A stretch of 64,000 nucleotides of DNA from an uncultured Flavobacterium sp. (GCA_943912855.1 CALTVC010000010.1:104106-168105), one strand, 5' to 3'. Positions 16,713-25,181 are shown, numbered from the stretch's first letter. Numbers and translations: made by a program. Notes: generated by a model from the letters alone, not told the origin.

Positions 16713-17288
16713 TTATTTAGTTACAAAATCTTTAACCAGCGTATATGCCTCGTTAAGTGCAGTTTGTAGGTCGTAGTTTTTAATAATGGTATCAAACTGT
16801 GGTGCGGTAGCAAGCTCTACAGATGCCTTGGCTATACGCATGTTTATTTTGTCTTCGCTCTCGGTACTGCGGTTTTTAAGACGGATTTTAAGCTCGTCTA
16901 CGCTTGGTGGTTTTACAAATACAGCCAGTGTTTGCTCCGGGAATTTTCGTTTAAGGCGAAGTCCGCCCGCTACGTCTATATCAAAAATTACGTTTTTACC
17001 CTGAGCCCATATACGCTCTATTTCAGAGTTTAGCGTACCGTAAAAGTTATCACGATATACTTCTTCCCATTCGGCAAAGTCTTCGTTTTTAATGTGTTTC
17101 TTAAAATCTTCAAGCGAAATAAAATGGTAATGTTCGCCGTGGATTTCTCCCTCGCGTGCTTCGCGTGTGGCAGCCGAAACCGAAAACGCCAGGTTAAGTT
17201 CCGGGTGTTTTAGCAAATGCCTTACTATAGTGGTTTTTCCCGACCCTGATGGTGCCGAGAATACAATTAGTTTTCCTCCAGTATTCAT
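16713..17288 (-). CDS. gmk: guanylate kinase
   Basis: Gmk phosphorylates GMP to GDP. The P-loop FSAPSGSGKTTIVRHLL follows the N-terminus, and the GMP-binding elements (SAATREAREGEIHGEHYHFI, EWEEVYRDNFYGT) come after it. I start at the ATG at 17288 (MNTGGKLIVF, 191 residues); an in-frame ATG at 17312 lies next to the inverted repeat and would add eight unconserved residues. It is downstream of yicC, separated by a 29-bp inverted repeat, and directly upstream of the acetyltransferase. Confidence 0.95.
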   Translation of the reverse strand: MNTGGKLIVFSAPSGSGKTTIVRHLLKHPELNLAFSVSAATREAREGEIHGEHYHFISLEDFKKHIKNEDFAEWEEVYRDNFYGTLNSEIERIWAQGKNVIFDIDVAGGLRLKRKFPEQTLAVFVKPPSVDELKIRLKNRSTESEDKINMRIAKASVELATAPQFDTIIKNYDLQTALNEAYTLVKDFVTK

Positions 17289-17316
17289 GTGTGTTGTTTG
17301 TGTGTTGTTCAATTAG

Positions 17317-17392
17317 GTTGTTTGTTTTTGGTTGTTAGTTGTTGGCACTCTTAGGCGTAAACCCCAACAACTAACAACCAAAAACCAACAAC
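17317..17392. repeat. 29-bp inverted repeat between yicC and gmk
   Basis: The left arm (17317-17345) and right arm (17364-17392) are complementary at 28 of 29 positions, with a perfect 21-bp core from 17325 to 17345, around an 18-base loop. The sequence is built of GTTGTT/AACAAC and TTTTTGG units. It lies inside an operon with no T run, so it is more likely a repeat element or an RNA-processing hairpin than a terminator. AACAAC-rich relatives occur near 224-258 and 49121-49146. Confidence 0.75.
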
Positions 17393-17396
17393 TATA

Positions 17397-18257
17397 CTAA
17401 AGTACGTTAAGTACTTGTTCTTTTATTTTTTCAAGTTCATCCTTCATTTGTACCACCAGTTTTTGCATCTGCGCGTGGTTACTCTTGCTACCCATGGTGT
17501 TTATCTCCCTACCCATTTCCTGACCTATAAAGCCCAGCTTACGACCGTTAGCCTCTGTGCCGGCAAGGGTTTCAAGGAAATAGTTCAGGTGGTTTTCCAG
17601 TCGGACTTTCTCCTCAGTAATGTCCAGTTTTTCAAGATAGAAAATAAGCTCCTGTTCAAAACGGTTTTCATCTACGTTAACCTCAAGGTCGGCAATGCTG
17701 TTACGCAGGCGCTCCTTAACGTTGGCTATACGCTCTTCGTCATAGGCAAGGGTTTCATTCATAAGTCTTAGTATGTTACCAATGCGAACAATGAACTCTT
17801 TTTCCAGCGCTACACCTTCTGCCGTGCGAAAGCTCAGTATGTTTACCAGTGCTTCGTCTACCAGGGTTTCAATCTGCGCCCATTCGTTTTCGTCTATCTC
17901 GTCGCGTTCTGTTTTCAGGGCATCGGGCATGCGTACTGCCATTTTCATAAGCTCAGTGGCATCGGCATCGGATATCACATCCTTCATTTGGGCAATGTAG
18001 CTTTTTACGATAGGCACATTGATTTTAGAAGTGGTTTCCTCTCCGGTAATCTCTACAAAAAGCGAAAAATCTACCTTGCCGCGTTCCAGTTTCTGGGCTA
18101 TGCGGTTGCGCAGTCCGAGTTCCATTTCGCGTAGTGCCGATGGCATACGTACGTTCAGGTCAAGTCCTTTGCTGTTTAGCGATTTAATCTCTATGGTGAT
18201 TTTTTTTGTGGGCAGCTGTAGCGATGCTTTGCCGAAGCCCGTCATTGACTGTATCAT
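17397..18257 (-). CDS. yicC: YicC/YloC family endoribonuclease
   Basis: A 286-residue YicC-family protein. It begins MIQSMTGFGKA, the invariant family opening, and ends in the conserved C-terminal block (DITEEKVRLENHL, GRKLGFIGQEMGREINTMGS, NHAQMQKLVVQMKDELEK). YicC proteins are metal-dependent endoribonucleases linked to small-RNA decay in other bacteria. It is the first gene of the yicC-gmk-acetyltransferase-nadD run. A TACATTTG -7 element lies at 18276-18283 on the minus strand with TTTG 17 bases further upstream. Confidence 0.93.
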   Translation of the reverse strand: MIQSMTGFGKASLQLPTKKITIEIKSLNSKGLDLNVRMPSALREMELGLRNRIAQKLERGKVDFSLFVEITGEETTSKINVPIVKSYIAQMKDVISDADATELMKMAVRMPDALKTERDEIDENEWAQIETLVDEALVNILSFRTAEGVALEKEFIVRIGNILRLMNETLAYDEERIANVKERLRNSIADLEVNVDENRFEQELIFYLEKLDITEEKVRLENHLNYFLETLAGTEANGRKLGFIGQEMGREINTMGSKSNHAQMQKLVVQMKDELEKIKEQVLNVL

Positions 18258-18275
18258 GCAACGAATTTAGATGGG

Positions 18276-18304
18276 CAAATGTACTAAAAGTTATGGAACG
18301 CAAA
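18276..18304 (-). promoter_or_regulatory. promoter of yicC-gmk-nadD: TTTG-N17-TACATTTG
   Basis: On the minus strand TTTG (18301-18304) and TACATTTG (18276-18283) match the Bacteroidota -33/-7 consensus with a 17-base spacer, 18 bases upstream of the yicC start codon. Confidence 0.55.
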
Positions 18305-18433
18305 TAACGCTGATGCTTCGCAAACACGGATTTACGTAATTTTTTACTGATTTTGTTACAAAATCATCCGTTTTGGCAGGGCAGGGGCAGCAATTATATG
18401 CGTTCCATTAAATAATATAAATCGAAATATATA

Positions 18434-18784
18434 TTATTTCAGGTATTCTATGGATTCCTGAACCGTATTGGCTTTATTGCCAATGAAAATACGGTTGCCA
18501 GATACAATTACGGGACGTTTCAGGAAGGTGTAATGCTCTAAAATTAAAGCTTTGTAGTCTGCTTCAGTTAGCGTTTGGTCTTTCAGGCCACGTTCTTTGT
18601 ACAAGGTGGCATTACGACTAAAAAGTGCTTCGTAGCTCCCGGCCATTTTGTACAACTCTTCAAGCTGCGCTTCGGTAAGTGGATTCGGTTTTATATCCTG
18701 AAGTTCAAACCTGTCCAGATTAGGCAGCTGCTTTAATATTTTAATGCAGGTAGAGCAGGTTTTAAGGTAGTATATTTTGTTCAT
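18434..18784 (-). CDS. ArsC/Spx-like thioredoxin-fold protein
   Basis: A 116-residue member of the arsenate reductase/Spx/MgsR family. The N-terminal active-site region YYLKTCSTC has the CxxC pair C10/C13, and the C-terminal TFLKRPVIVSGNRIFIGN carries the Arg-Pro segment typical of the family. Spx-like members are redox regulators and ArsC members reduce arsenate; the sequence does not decide which, and there is no ars operon nearby. It appears monocistronic. Confidence 0.8.
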   Translation of the reverse strand: MNKIYYLKTCSTCIKILKQLPNLDRFELQDIKPNPLTEAQLEELYKMAGSYEALFSRNATLYKERGLKDQTLTEADYKALILEHYTFLKRPVIVSGNRIFIGNKANTVQESIEYLK

Positions 18785-18892
18785 GTAATTTTTTGTTTCA
18801 GGTTTAAAGTTTCAGGTTATTGGCTGTTCTGCACGTTTTAATTTAATATCAACGCATAGTTCTCAACTTATGCCTTATCTCTTTCGCCTTTT

Positions 18893-19303
18893 TTACTTCG
18901 CTATAATACCATCCTTAAATATAACCGGAATTTCCTGGGTAGCATTGGCTTTATCTACCGTGCCTGCTTCAAATGTAAAGGTTTTGTCGTATAGTGTAGT
19001 GCCTATAAAGTACGTAAGCATAAAGGTATTAGCCAGCTGAAGTACGCTTTCCTCTATCATTTCTATTTTTACGGCGGTGTTAGGCAGTACTTCCATAAAG
19101 CCGTGACGCAGGCTACTGGTTTTGCGCTCTTCGCCATTTATAAGGCCATGGGCACTACTAACCACGATTGCGGTATCAAGTGTATGGGTACTGTCGTTTA
19201 CCAGGTAGGCATACCAGGTGTTTTCCATAAAATCGTCGTTCCACTCTTGTAATGCAACTACGTATATGTCTTCAACTTTTGGTATAATAATATCTTTCTT
19301 CAT
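18893..19303 (-). CDS. conserved hypothetical protein
   Basis: A 136-residue soluble protein I cannot place in a named family. No signal peptide or membrane span. It begins MKKDIIIPKVEDIYVVALQE and is predicted to be mostly beta strands, with hydrophobic blocks such as TWYAYLVND, TAIVVSSAHG and TFMLTYFIGT. The upstream terminator at 19381-19410 separates it from the serine hydrolase, so it has its own promoter. Confidence 0.65.
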   Translation of the reverse strand: MKKDIIIPKVEDIYVVALQEWNDDFMENTWYAYLVNDSTHTLDTAIVVSSAHGLINGEERKTSSLRHGFMEVLPNTAVKIEMIEESVLQLANTFMLTYFIGTTLYDKTFTFEAGTVDKANATQEIPVIFKDGIIAK

Positions 19304-19380
19304 GCTAGTTAAGGTTAATAATCCTCAGGTTGCAAAGGTAGTCATAATTGTGAATTTGTATGTGGACCCATATCCAAATA

Positions 19381-19410
19381 TAAAAACCACAGGACTACCT
19401 GTGGTTTTTA
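19381..19410 (-). terminator. terminator of the serine hydrolase gene
   Basis: TAAAAACCACAGG (19381-19393) pairs perfectly with CCTGTGGTTTTTA (19398-19410) around ACTA. The core is nearly identical to the terminator at 20908-20933, on the other side of the same gene. Confidence 0.85.
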
Positions 19411-19430
19411 CATAATTGAGCTTTATTGTA

Positions 19431-20819
19431 CTACTGTATTTTAATAGCTGTTATTTCTCTATCGCCCTGTTTTATGGTTACCCGGGCTATTTTGTCTTTT
19501 TCGTCTTTACCAAAAATCAGAGATGCCTTTACCTCTTTTAAGAAAAAATTAGTTTCATTCTCTGCAAAAACTTCCAGCTTAGGTTGGCCGGTAATTTGTG
19601 TATACAGCTTACCATCTGCAATGCTCATTTCCATGCTGGCACCAGGTCCTAACAAATATGTTCCCAGAAGTGGTTTAAGTTGTTCGGCGGTAAGTGTTAC
19701 TTCCTTTTTTACAGCTTTTTCCAATGGTTTTCCATAGAGCAACCTGCGTACAGAAGGTAAAAACTCTAAAGTTCCTTCTTCATCATTTTGTAGTATAATA
19801 ATGGTTTTATCGCTATCCATATCACGTTCTATATACGTTACATAACCAAACCATCCGCCGGTATGTACCGCCATTTTTCCGTAGTCAGCCTTACTGTCTG
19901 CAATCCATCCAAAACCGTATTTTGTTTTTTCATTGTTTGGTAAAACAGGTGGAGTAAAAATAAGTTCCAGTGATTTTTTAGACACCAGTTTATCTGTATA
20001 CAAAGCCCTGTCCCATGTTAAAAGATCGGGTGCAGAAGCATTTACGGTACCGTCACCTACAATGCCGTCCAGCCACCATACAAGATGATATTCTGCTACA
20101 TCATCGGGCAATTGTTTTTTGTGCGTACTATCATGTACATAACCATAGGCATAATCGTCTGTCTTTTTTGGCGAAAGCCTGCGATTATATACAAAGGTAT
20201 TGTTCATTTTCAAGGGTTTGAAAATGTTTTGCTCCAAAAAATCGGCGTATGTCTTACCCGATGCCTTTTCTATTACCGATGCTAATAATGCATAACCCGT
20301 ATTACTGTATTCAAATTTGCTTCCCGATGCAAAAACAGCCCCGGGTTTTTCTTTGGCAAACAGCGCTATCATGTCTTTGTTTGTCCAGATTTTAGTAGTA
20401 TCTCCCTTTTGTTTTATCAGTTCCATATAATCAGGAAGACCACCTGTATGGTTTAAAAGGTGTCTTATGGTAACGTCTTTATAAAAAGAGAGTTCCGGAA
20501 GGTATTTTTCCAGTTTATCATCGTATTGCAGCTTGCCTTTTTCCTGGAGCAATACTATACCCATGGCTGTAAATTGTTTAGATACCGATGCCAATTCAAA
20601 TATGCTATTGGCATCTAAGGGAAGTTTTCTGGCTTCATCGCGCAAGCCAAAACTTTTTTGATATACTACGTTACCTTTTTCGGCCAATAGTACATTTCCG
20701 TTAAACTTTTTTTCGGAGCTCAGGCTGGTAAATAGGCTATCTATTTGTTTGACTTTGGGCTGTTGGGCATTCATAAGCGCAGTAGTCAACGCCATGCCTA
20801 ATAGTAGAATTTTTTTCAT
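19431..20819 (-). CDS. secreted serine hydrolase, beta-lactamase/class C PBP-like
   Basis: A 462-residue periplasmic or secreted serine hydrolase. A signal peptide (MKKILLLGMALTTALMNAQQ) precedes the catalytic domain. SxxK is seen in ELASVSKQFTAMG near residue 78, the tyrosine motif in FEYSNTGYALLA near 164, and the third motif in HTGGWFGYVTY near 320. From about residue 370 a separate C-terminal beta-rich domain follows (LLGTYLLGPGASMEMSIADGKLY), as in esterase and peptidase members. Substrates range from beta-lactams to D-amino peptides and esters; which applies is unknown. It is flanked by two near-identical terminator hairpins. Confidence 0.9.
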   Translation of the reverse strand: MKKILLLGMALTTALMNAQQPKVKQIDSLFTSLSSEKKFNGNVLLAEKGNVVYQKSFGLRDEARKLPLDANSIFELASVSKQFTAMGIVLLQEKGKLQYDDKLEKYLPELSFYKDVTIRHLLNHTGGLPDYMELIKQKGDTTKIWTNKDMIALFAKEKPGAVFASGSKFEYSNTGYALLASVIEKASGKTYADFLEQNIFKPLKMNNTFVYNRRLSPKKTDDYAYGYVHDSTHKKQLPDDVAEYHLVWWLDGIVGDGTVNASAPDLLTWDRALYTDKLVSKKSLELIFTPPVLPNNEKTKYGFGWIADSKADYGKMAVHTGGWFGYVTYIERDMDSDKTIIILQNDEEGTLEFLPSVRRLLYGKPLEKAVKKEVTLTAEQLKPLLGTYLLGPGASMEMSIADGKLYTQITGQPKLEVFAENETNFFLKEVKASLIFGKDEKDKIARVTIKQGDREITAIKIQ

Positions 20820-20907
20820 GAAATAATGATTGATGATGATATAAACTTACCAGACGAACTCCCGGCAATAATGTTACAATGTGGTTGAAGTTTTGTGTAT
20901 TAAAGAA

Positions 20908-20933
20908 AAAACCACAGGGCAACCTGTGGTTTT
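20908..20933 (-). terminator. terminator of the TPR gene
   Basis: AAAACCACAGG (20908-20918) pairs with CCTGTGGTTTT (20923-20933) around GCAA, five bases after the TPR gene's stop on the minus strand. It shares its stem core with the terminator at 19381-19410. Confidence 0.85.
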
Positions 20934-20936
20934 CAT

Positions 20937-21491
20937 TTACTTAGAAGCCTTTTTTTTCTTCACCTTCTTTTCGGGCTTGGCTTCATTTTTCTTGCCGAGC
21001 TTTTTTGCAACGCTCTTTTTATCCTTAATACGTTTTATGTGTGTATCCATGTTATCCATAAAATGCGAGTTAAGGCAGTGCAATTTAGCCTTATTGTAGT
21101 ACTCTATAGAGGTAGCATACATCTCAAACCGCTCGTAAAGCAGGCCTTGCAGATATAAAAGTTTGGCAGTATCTGCTCCCGGAACTTTGAGTCCCGCTTC
21201 AATAATACGATTAGCCTCTTCCAGCCTGCTACGGTTAATAAGCATTTCGGCATACTGGGCATATACCGCAATGTACTCCTTATCCAGGTACAGCGTCATG
21301 CGGTAATAATATTCAGCCTGCTTATAATCTGTGAGTTGCTCCTCATAAATCTGCCCCATTAAAAAGTGTGCCCCGGCGTGCTCATCGTCGGCAGCTATAA
21401 CGTACTGAAGTTTTTCTATGCACTCTTCTACATTATAAGGATAGTTATCCTTCGCCTGTATGTACATAACTTCATAAGTAGAAAGTCCCAT
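20937..21491 (-). CDS. tetratricopeptide repeat protein with lysine-rich tail
   Basis: A 184-residue soluble protein. Helical repeats of TPR type cover about residues 20-140 (AGAHFLMGQIYEEQLTDYKQ, AVYAQYAEMLINRSRLEEAN, KLLYLQGLLYERFEMYAT). The last 35 residues are strongly basic and low in complexity (KKNEAKPEKKVKKKKASK), likely disordered and able to bind nucleic acid or acidic partners. No signal peptide. Function unknown; next on the minus strand is rtcB, 426 bases upstream. Confidence 0.75.
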   Translation of the reverse strand: MGLSTYEVMYIQAKDNYPYNVEECIEKLQYVIAADDEHAGAHFLMGQIYEEQLTDYKQAEYYYRMTLYLDKEYIAVYAQYAEMLINRSRLEEANRIIEAGLKVPGADTAKLLYLQGLLYERFEMYATSIEYYNKAKLHCLNSHFMDNMDTHIKRIKDKKSVAKKLGKKNEAKPEKKVKKKKASK

Positions 21492-21917
21492 ATTGGTTAT
21501 CTTTTAATCATTAATAAATTACCACAAAGCAGGCGGGCCATCGACACACACAAAGGTGGTGTGCGGTTGGTTTACGCATGTGTTGCAAGTTGCCTCCTTA
21601 AAATAGTAAGTGCCGTACACCCGCATTCTGCTGTGGTTTTGTTGGGGTTGGTGGTTGGTTTGCCCCTCTTTTTGCCTTCCTACTTAAGGAAGATTTGGTG
21701 TTCTCTTCAGCTTTCCAAAGGGAAGCCTTTGTGTTCTTTTACTACTTCAAAGCCTGATTTTCTATAAGCTTTGTTGAACTTTGTGATAAAACTTTGTGCT
21801 CGTTGTGGTAAAATTTCACGCAAAGCCGCAAGGATGTGTCCACACGGTAGTTCGAGGGAGGGAATGCTTACTCTTGCCCTATAAACTGCCTACTGCAACT
21901 GAGCACTGATTACTGAA
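21492..21917. other. 426-base gene-free region with repeat remnants
   Basis: No supported gene. It holds CCACAAAG-family segments: TTACCACAAAG near 21522 on the plus strand, and an inverted TTACCACAACGAGCACAAAG-like block around 21790-21812. GGGAATGCTTACTCT (21860-21874) is identical to 45314-45328 inside the inverted repeat after serS. Just before the rtcB stop codon is a CAGT-rich tract (about 21888-21917). The region looks like accumulated repeat debris between the TPR gene and rtcB. Confidence 0.5.
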
Positions 21918-23315
21918 TCACCCCCTATCCATTCTTACAATTTTCGGGGTAAAGGTGCCTAGTACATCTACCAGTTCGGTTTGCTGTGCCATTACTTCAT
22001 GGATGTCTTTATATGCCATAGGTGCTTCGTCTATACTCGATCCGATTAGCGTGACGCCATGGTGTGCCAACACTTTCTTCAACTGGCTGTTAGTAATTTC
22101 CTGCTTGGCTTTGGTTCTTGAAAGTAACCTGCCCGCCCCATGCGATGCCGAGTTGATGGACTGCTCGTTTCCTTTGCCTTTTACAATAAAGCCCGGAGCC
22201 GTTATGCTACCCGGTATAATGCCCAGTACATCTTTACCGGCAGGTGTAGCACCTTTGCGGTGTACTACCAGTTCCTGGCCGTTTACCATTTCTTTCCAGG
22301 CAAAGTTATGGTGGTTTTCTACCATAGCCAGCGGACGTGAACCCAATGCCTTAGCTATACGCCTGTGAATGTCGTGGTGGCATGCCGAAGCATAATCGCC
22401 GGCAAGGTTCATGGCGAGCCAGTATTCCTGTCCGTCGTGCGTATCCAGATCCAGCCATGCAAGATGCCTTGCCTCTTTAGGGAGTGGCGTTTGCCTCATG
22501 GCAAGGTTTGTATATTCCCTGGCAATGTTTGCCCCCAGCCCTCTGGAACCGCTGTGCGATAGCACGCCTACATAGTTCCCTGCTGGAAGGTTTAGCGTAG
22601 CGTCTTTCTCGGCAATGGTTACTATGCCAAACTCTACAAAGTGGTTACCACCACCTGATGAGCCAAGTTGTTTCCAGGCCTTGTCTTTAAGGCGCTTTAC
22701 AAATGGGATATCGTTAAACTCACTCCGCTCAAAAATGGCGTGGTCAGCCGGGCTTTTATGCACTTCACTCATTCCGAACTTAGTATGTTCGTTTAGTATG
22801 TTTACATATTTGTCTTTTGCACCTTCCAGGTAACTCGGGTCTATGTCGTACACGGTAAGGCACATACGGCAACCTATATCTACGCCTACACCATAAGGAA
22901 TCACGGCATTTTCTGTAGCCAGTACCCCACCTATGGGGAGTCCGTAACCGCCATGCCCGTCAGGCATTAGCGCACCTGCCTTACTTATGGGCAACTTCAG
23001 TGCGGTATACAGCTGGTCTTTTGCCTCGCGGGCTATACCATCTTCACCAAAAATGGTGTACGGGGCACGCTGCGTGTTCAGTTGCCTGCTCTCGGTTTTC
23101 TTAGCATCGAGTAGCGCTTCGGCGGTACGGCCCATAATGCCGTCGCCCATGTAATTATTTGGGTTTGCCAATACCTCTTTCAGCATGACTAATACCCGTT
23201 CTCTTGATTCCCGCTTGTAGAATTTTTTCATATCATCAATGGCAATGCTTATTGCCTTGTTCTGCGGAAATCCTATATCTATGAGGTGGTTACCCCTTAA
23301 TTTTAATTTTGCCAT
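21918..23315 (-). CDS. rtcB: RtcB family RNA-splicing/repair ligase
   Basis: RtcB (465 residues) joins RNA 2',3'-cyclic phosphate or 3'-phosphate ends to 5'-OH ends using GTP and Mn2+. The metal-binding and active-site elements are visible: GVDIGCRMC near residue 144, SSGGGNHFVEFG near 220, SHSGSRGLG near 255, ENHHNFAWKEM near 330, and SASHGAGRLLSR near 405, where the histidine accepts GMP. Nothing essential appears missing. It lies 45 bases downstream of a PcfJ-domain gene on the same strand, so the two are probably one operon. There is no rtcA, archease or prfH in the window. The CAGT-rich repeat follows its stop codon. Confidence 0.95.
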   Translation of the reverse strand: MAKLKLRGNHLIDIGFPQNKAISIAIDDMKKFYKRESRERVLVMLKEVLANPNNYMGDGIMGRTAEALLDAKKTESRQLNTQRAPYTIFGEDGIAREAKDQLYTALKLPISKAGALMPDGHGGYGLPIGGVLATENAVIPYGVGVDIGCRMCLTVYDIDPSYLEGAKDKYVNILNEHTKFGMSEVHKSPADHAIFERSEFNDIPFVKRLKDKAWKQLGSSGGGNHFVEFGIVTIAEKDATLNLPAGNYVGVLSHSGSRGLGANIAREYTNLAMRQTPLPKEARHLAWLDLDTHDGQEYWLAMNLAGDYASACHHDIHRRIAKALGSRPLAMVENHHNFAWKEMVNGQELVVHRKGATPAGKDVLGIIPGSITAPGFIVKGKGNEQSINSASHGAGRLLSRTKAKQEITNSQLKKVLAHHGVTLIGSSIDEAPMAYKDIHEVMAQQTELVDVLGTFTPKIVRMDRG

Positions 23316-23360
23316 AATGCATTATTTTAAAGTTGTAAAATGGGGCGGCACGTACCACCC

Positions 23361-24809
23361 TTACTTCATTTTTGCCACTACCATCAATATCCGTATGATA
23401 ATTATAATGATGGTCGCCAGTGTTTTACCATCTATGTCTATACCACCACCTCGGTTTACTCCATGCCGTTGTGCCGCCATGCGGTTGCGGTGTTCCTCCA
23501 GAGGGTCTACCCTTGGTTGTGGTACTATGCGTGGCATTTCGGGCGGTAGCCTCATGGGTTGGGCATCTTGTGGTGCTGGTGCCGGAACTTCATACACGTT
23601 ATGAAGCTCGCAGTGTATACCCATACCTATAGCTTTTGCCCATGCAAGGATGTGTTCTTCCGCTTCGGCAGAAATATATGTATTAAAGCGTGCCTGGGCC
23701 TGTACAATCGCATTTTCATCAGTCCGGTATTCCAGTGTAGCCAACGTTTCATAGCTGTCCTTACCATTGGTAAACCTCCGTAGAGAGAAGATAGCTGTGT
23801 CTCCCTGGGCACAATCCTCGTCGTATTCTGCTACACAGTGGCTCATTTCTCTGCCTTCTTCGTACAGTTCTTCTGATGTTAACAGCTGCACAATGCGGTA
23901 CACATTGTTGCCTTCGGCCTTTTCGTAGTTTGCTATGGGTAAAGCTTTCCAGTCGCCACCCATTTCGGCGGCAAGCCTTTTTGCTTTTTCCATTTCATAC
24001 TCACGAGCCGCTTTTAGCGTAGCGATCCAGGTTCTGCCTTTTAGTTTAAAACCGGTTTGTTCAGCACGTTTTTCAGCCACATACCCCATAACCGATTCTA
24101 TTTCGGCAAACTGGGCCCCACGTGCCTGCTTAGCCACAAACTGTATTACTTTATCTCTAAAAGCATTGTCTTTTATCTCCGCTACATTTGCAGACCAGGC
24201 TATGTTTTCGGCAAGTCTGTGTGTGGCACCGTAACCCAGTGCCTGTGCCCGCCTGATGGCCTGCTCTACAGTATACACATCGCCGGGAGTGTTCCTGAAT
24301 TCGTGTGCCATTTTGTGCGTAAACCTGGCGGGAAAGGCACATAGGTTTAGCACACTGTCGCCCCTGCCTAGCTGTATGTACCAGAGCATGTGTACTATGT
24401 TATCTTCTGCAAATACATGCTCCATAAACTTTGGTACTTCATATGTAGCAAACAAATGCTTTATTATACTTGCCAGCTGACCATCGGGGGTAAGGCTGTC
24501 TTTTGTCCAGTTTTCAACTGGGTTTACAGCCTTGTTGCCAAACCGACTGATGTTTGCCAAAACATCTATATAAGCCGGATTTCTAAGCACACCGAAGCAT
24601 TTTTTGCTGTACATAACCATAAGCAACCTGAAAAATGTTTTGCGTTTCCAGATATGGTTTGCTACGCTCATGGCGGCAAAATGATTGTGTATGGTAGCTT
24701 CTATGCTGTCGCCCGCCATGGTTGCACCCGACGGATTGCTGTAAAGTTCCTCTACTAACGCCGGGAAGCGTATTGCAAAAGGTGTAAGCTGTGTGTTTAG
24801 TGTTTCCAT
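23361..24809 (-). CDS. PcfJ-domain protein encoded with rtcB
   Basis: A 482-residue protein with a PcfJ-like domain, recognised around residues 310-360 (LLTSEELYEEGREMSHCVAE, then a Cys and GDTAIFSLR), the pattern of a family first named from conjugative plasmids. The N-terminal 300 residues are helical. After a Pro-rich stretch (EVPAPAPQDAQPMRLPPEMP) the C-terminus ends in a hydrophobic run (TLATIIIIIIRILMVVAKMK) that could anchor it to the membrane. I start at the ATG at 24809 (METLNTQL); a GTG at 24833 is the alternative. No conjugation genes are near. Coupling with rtcB suggests a role in RNA repair, but that is inference; the molecular function of PcfJ domains is not established. Confidence 0.8.
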   Translation of the reverse strand: METLNTQLTPFAIRFPALVEELYSNPSGATMAGDSIEATIHNHFAAMSVANHIWKRKTFFRLLMVMYSKKCFGVLRNPAYIDVLANISRFGNKAVNPVENWTKDSLTPDGQLASIIKHLFATYEVPKFMEHVFAEDNIVHMLWYIQLGRGDSVLNLCAFPARFTHKMAHEFRNTPGDVYTVEQAIRRAQALGYGATHRLAENIAWSANVAEIKDNAFRDKVIQFVAKQARGAQFAEIESVMGYVAEKRAEQTGFKLKGRTWIATLKAAREYEMEKAKRLAAEMGGDWKALPIANYEKAEGNNVYRIVQLLTSEELYEEGREMSHCVAEYDEDCAQGDTAIFSLRRFTNGKDSYETLATLEYRTDENAIVQAQARFNTYISAEAEEHILAWAKAIGMGIHCELHNVYEVPAPAPQDAQPMRLPPEMPRIVPQPRVDPLEEHRNRMAAQRHGVNRGGGIDIDGKTLATIIIIIIRILMVVAKMK

Positions 24810-25021
24810 GGCTTTTAGCGTTGTGGTAAACACCTGGTTGGGCTGGTTAAGGCTGCACTAAGTGGTTACCGGGTTTGTTGTTTTTTTGAACATTTATGTT
24901 GTTGTTAATCGGAAACCCCGATGATTGTTTTTGGTGTTATTACTCTTTATGTGCTCACATTAAAATCCCCAGTTTTCTTCGGATATCGGACTTTCGACAT
25001 CTGACCGAAGGGAATAAAAAA

Positions 25022-25047
25022 AGCCCGGTCGTTAACGGGACCGGGCT
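25022..25047 (-). terminator. terminator of the folded RNA upstream of the PcfJ gene
   Basis: AGCCCGGTC (25022-25030) pairs with GACCGGGCT (25039-25047), 9 bp; the minus-strand transcript continues into a run of seven T. Very strong intrinsic terminator. Confidence 0.85.
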
Positions 25048-25175
25048 GTTTGCCAAAAAGGCGTTATTCCTCCTTTCACAAGGGAATATGCGGTCCTGTG
25101 CCATAGCCGTTCTGCCCGAATAATTCGGGACGGCTTACGCGTGGTATGTATACAATGTGTTGTAGCATGTGCAAA
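25048..25175 (-). ncRNA. candidate structured small RNA upstream of the PcfJ-rtcB operon
   Basis: Read on the minus strand, AGCCGT (25130-25135) encloses CCCGAA/TTCGGG (25124-25129 with 25115-25120, loop TTA) and closes with ACGGCT (25105-25110), leaving a 4-nt bulge: 12 stacked pairs. A second hairpin, ATTCC-CTT/AAG-GAGGAAT, follows near 25066-25088, containing a purine-rich AAGGAGG, and the unit ends in the 9-bp terminator at 25022-25047. It starts just after the previous terminator. No own -7 element was found, so it may be processed from read-through. A 30-codon ORF overlaps it. Confidence 0.35.
25076..25168 (-). CDS. possible 30-residue peptide ORF overlapping the folded RNA
   Basis: ATG at 25168 to TGA at 25076 encodes 30 residues beginning MLQHIVYIPRVSRPELFGQN. 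It has no clear upstream promoter and its middle is occupied by the 12-bp hairpin, which would hinder translation. It could be coincidental; listed because it fits exactly between two terminators. Confidence 0.2.
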   Translation of the reverse strand: MLQHIVYIPRVSRPELFGQNGYGTGPHIPL

Positions 25176-25181
25176 TAAAAA

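Noticed and set aside
23361..24809. Conjugative element suggested by the PcfJ-domain protein
   Set aside because: No relaxase, mating-pair or PcfK genes and no atypical composition; the gene sits with rtcB among housekeeping genes.
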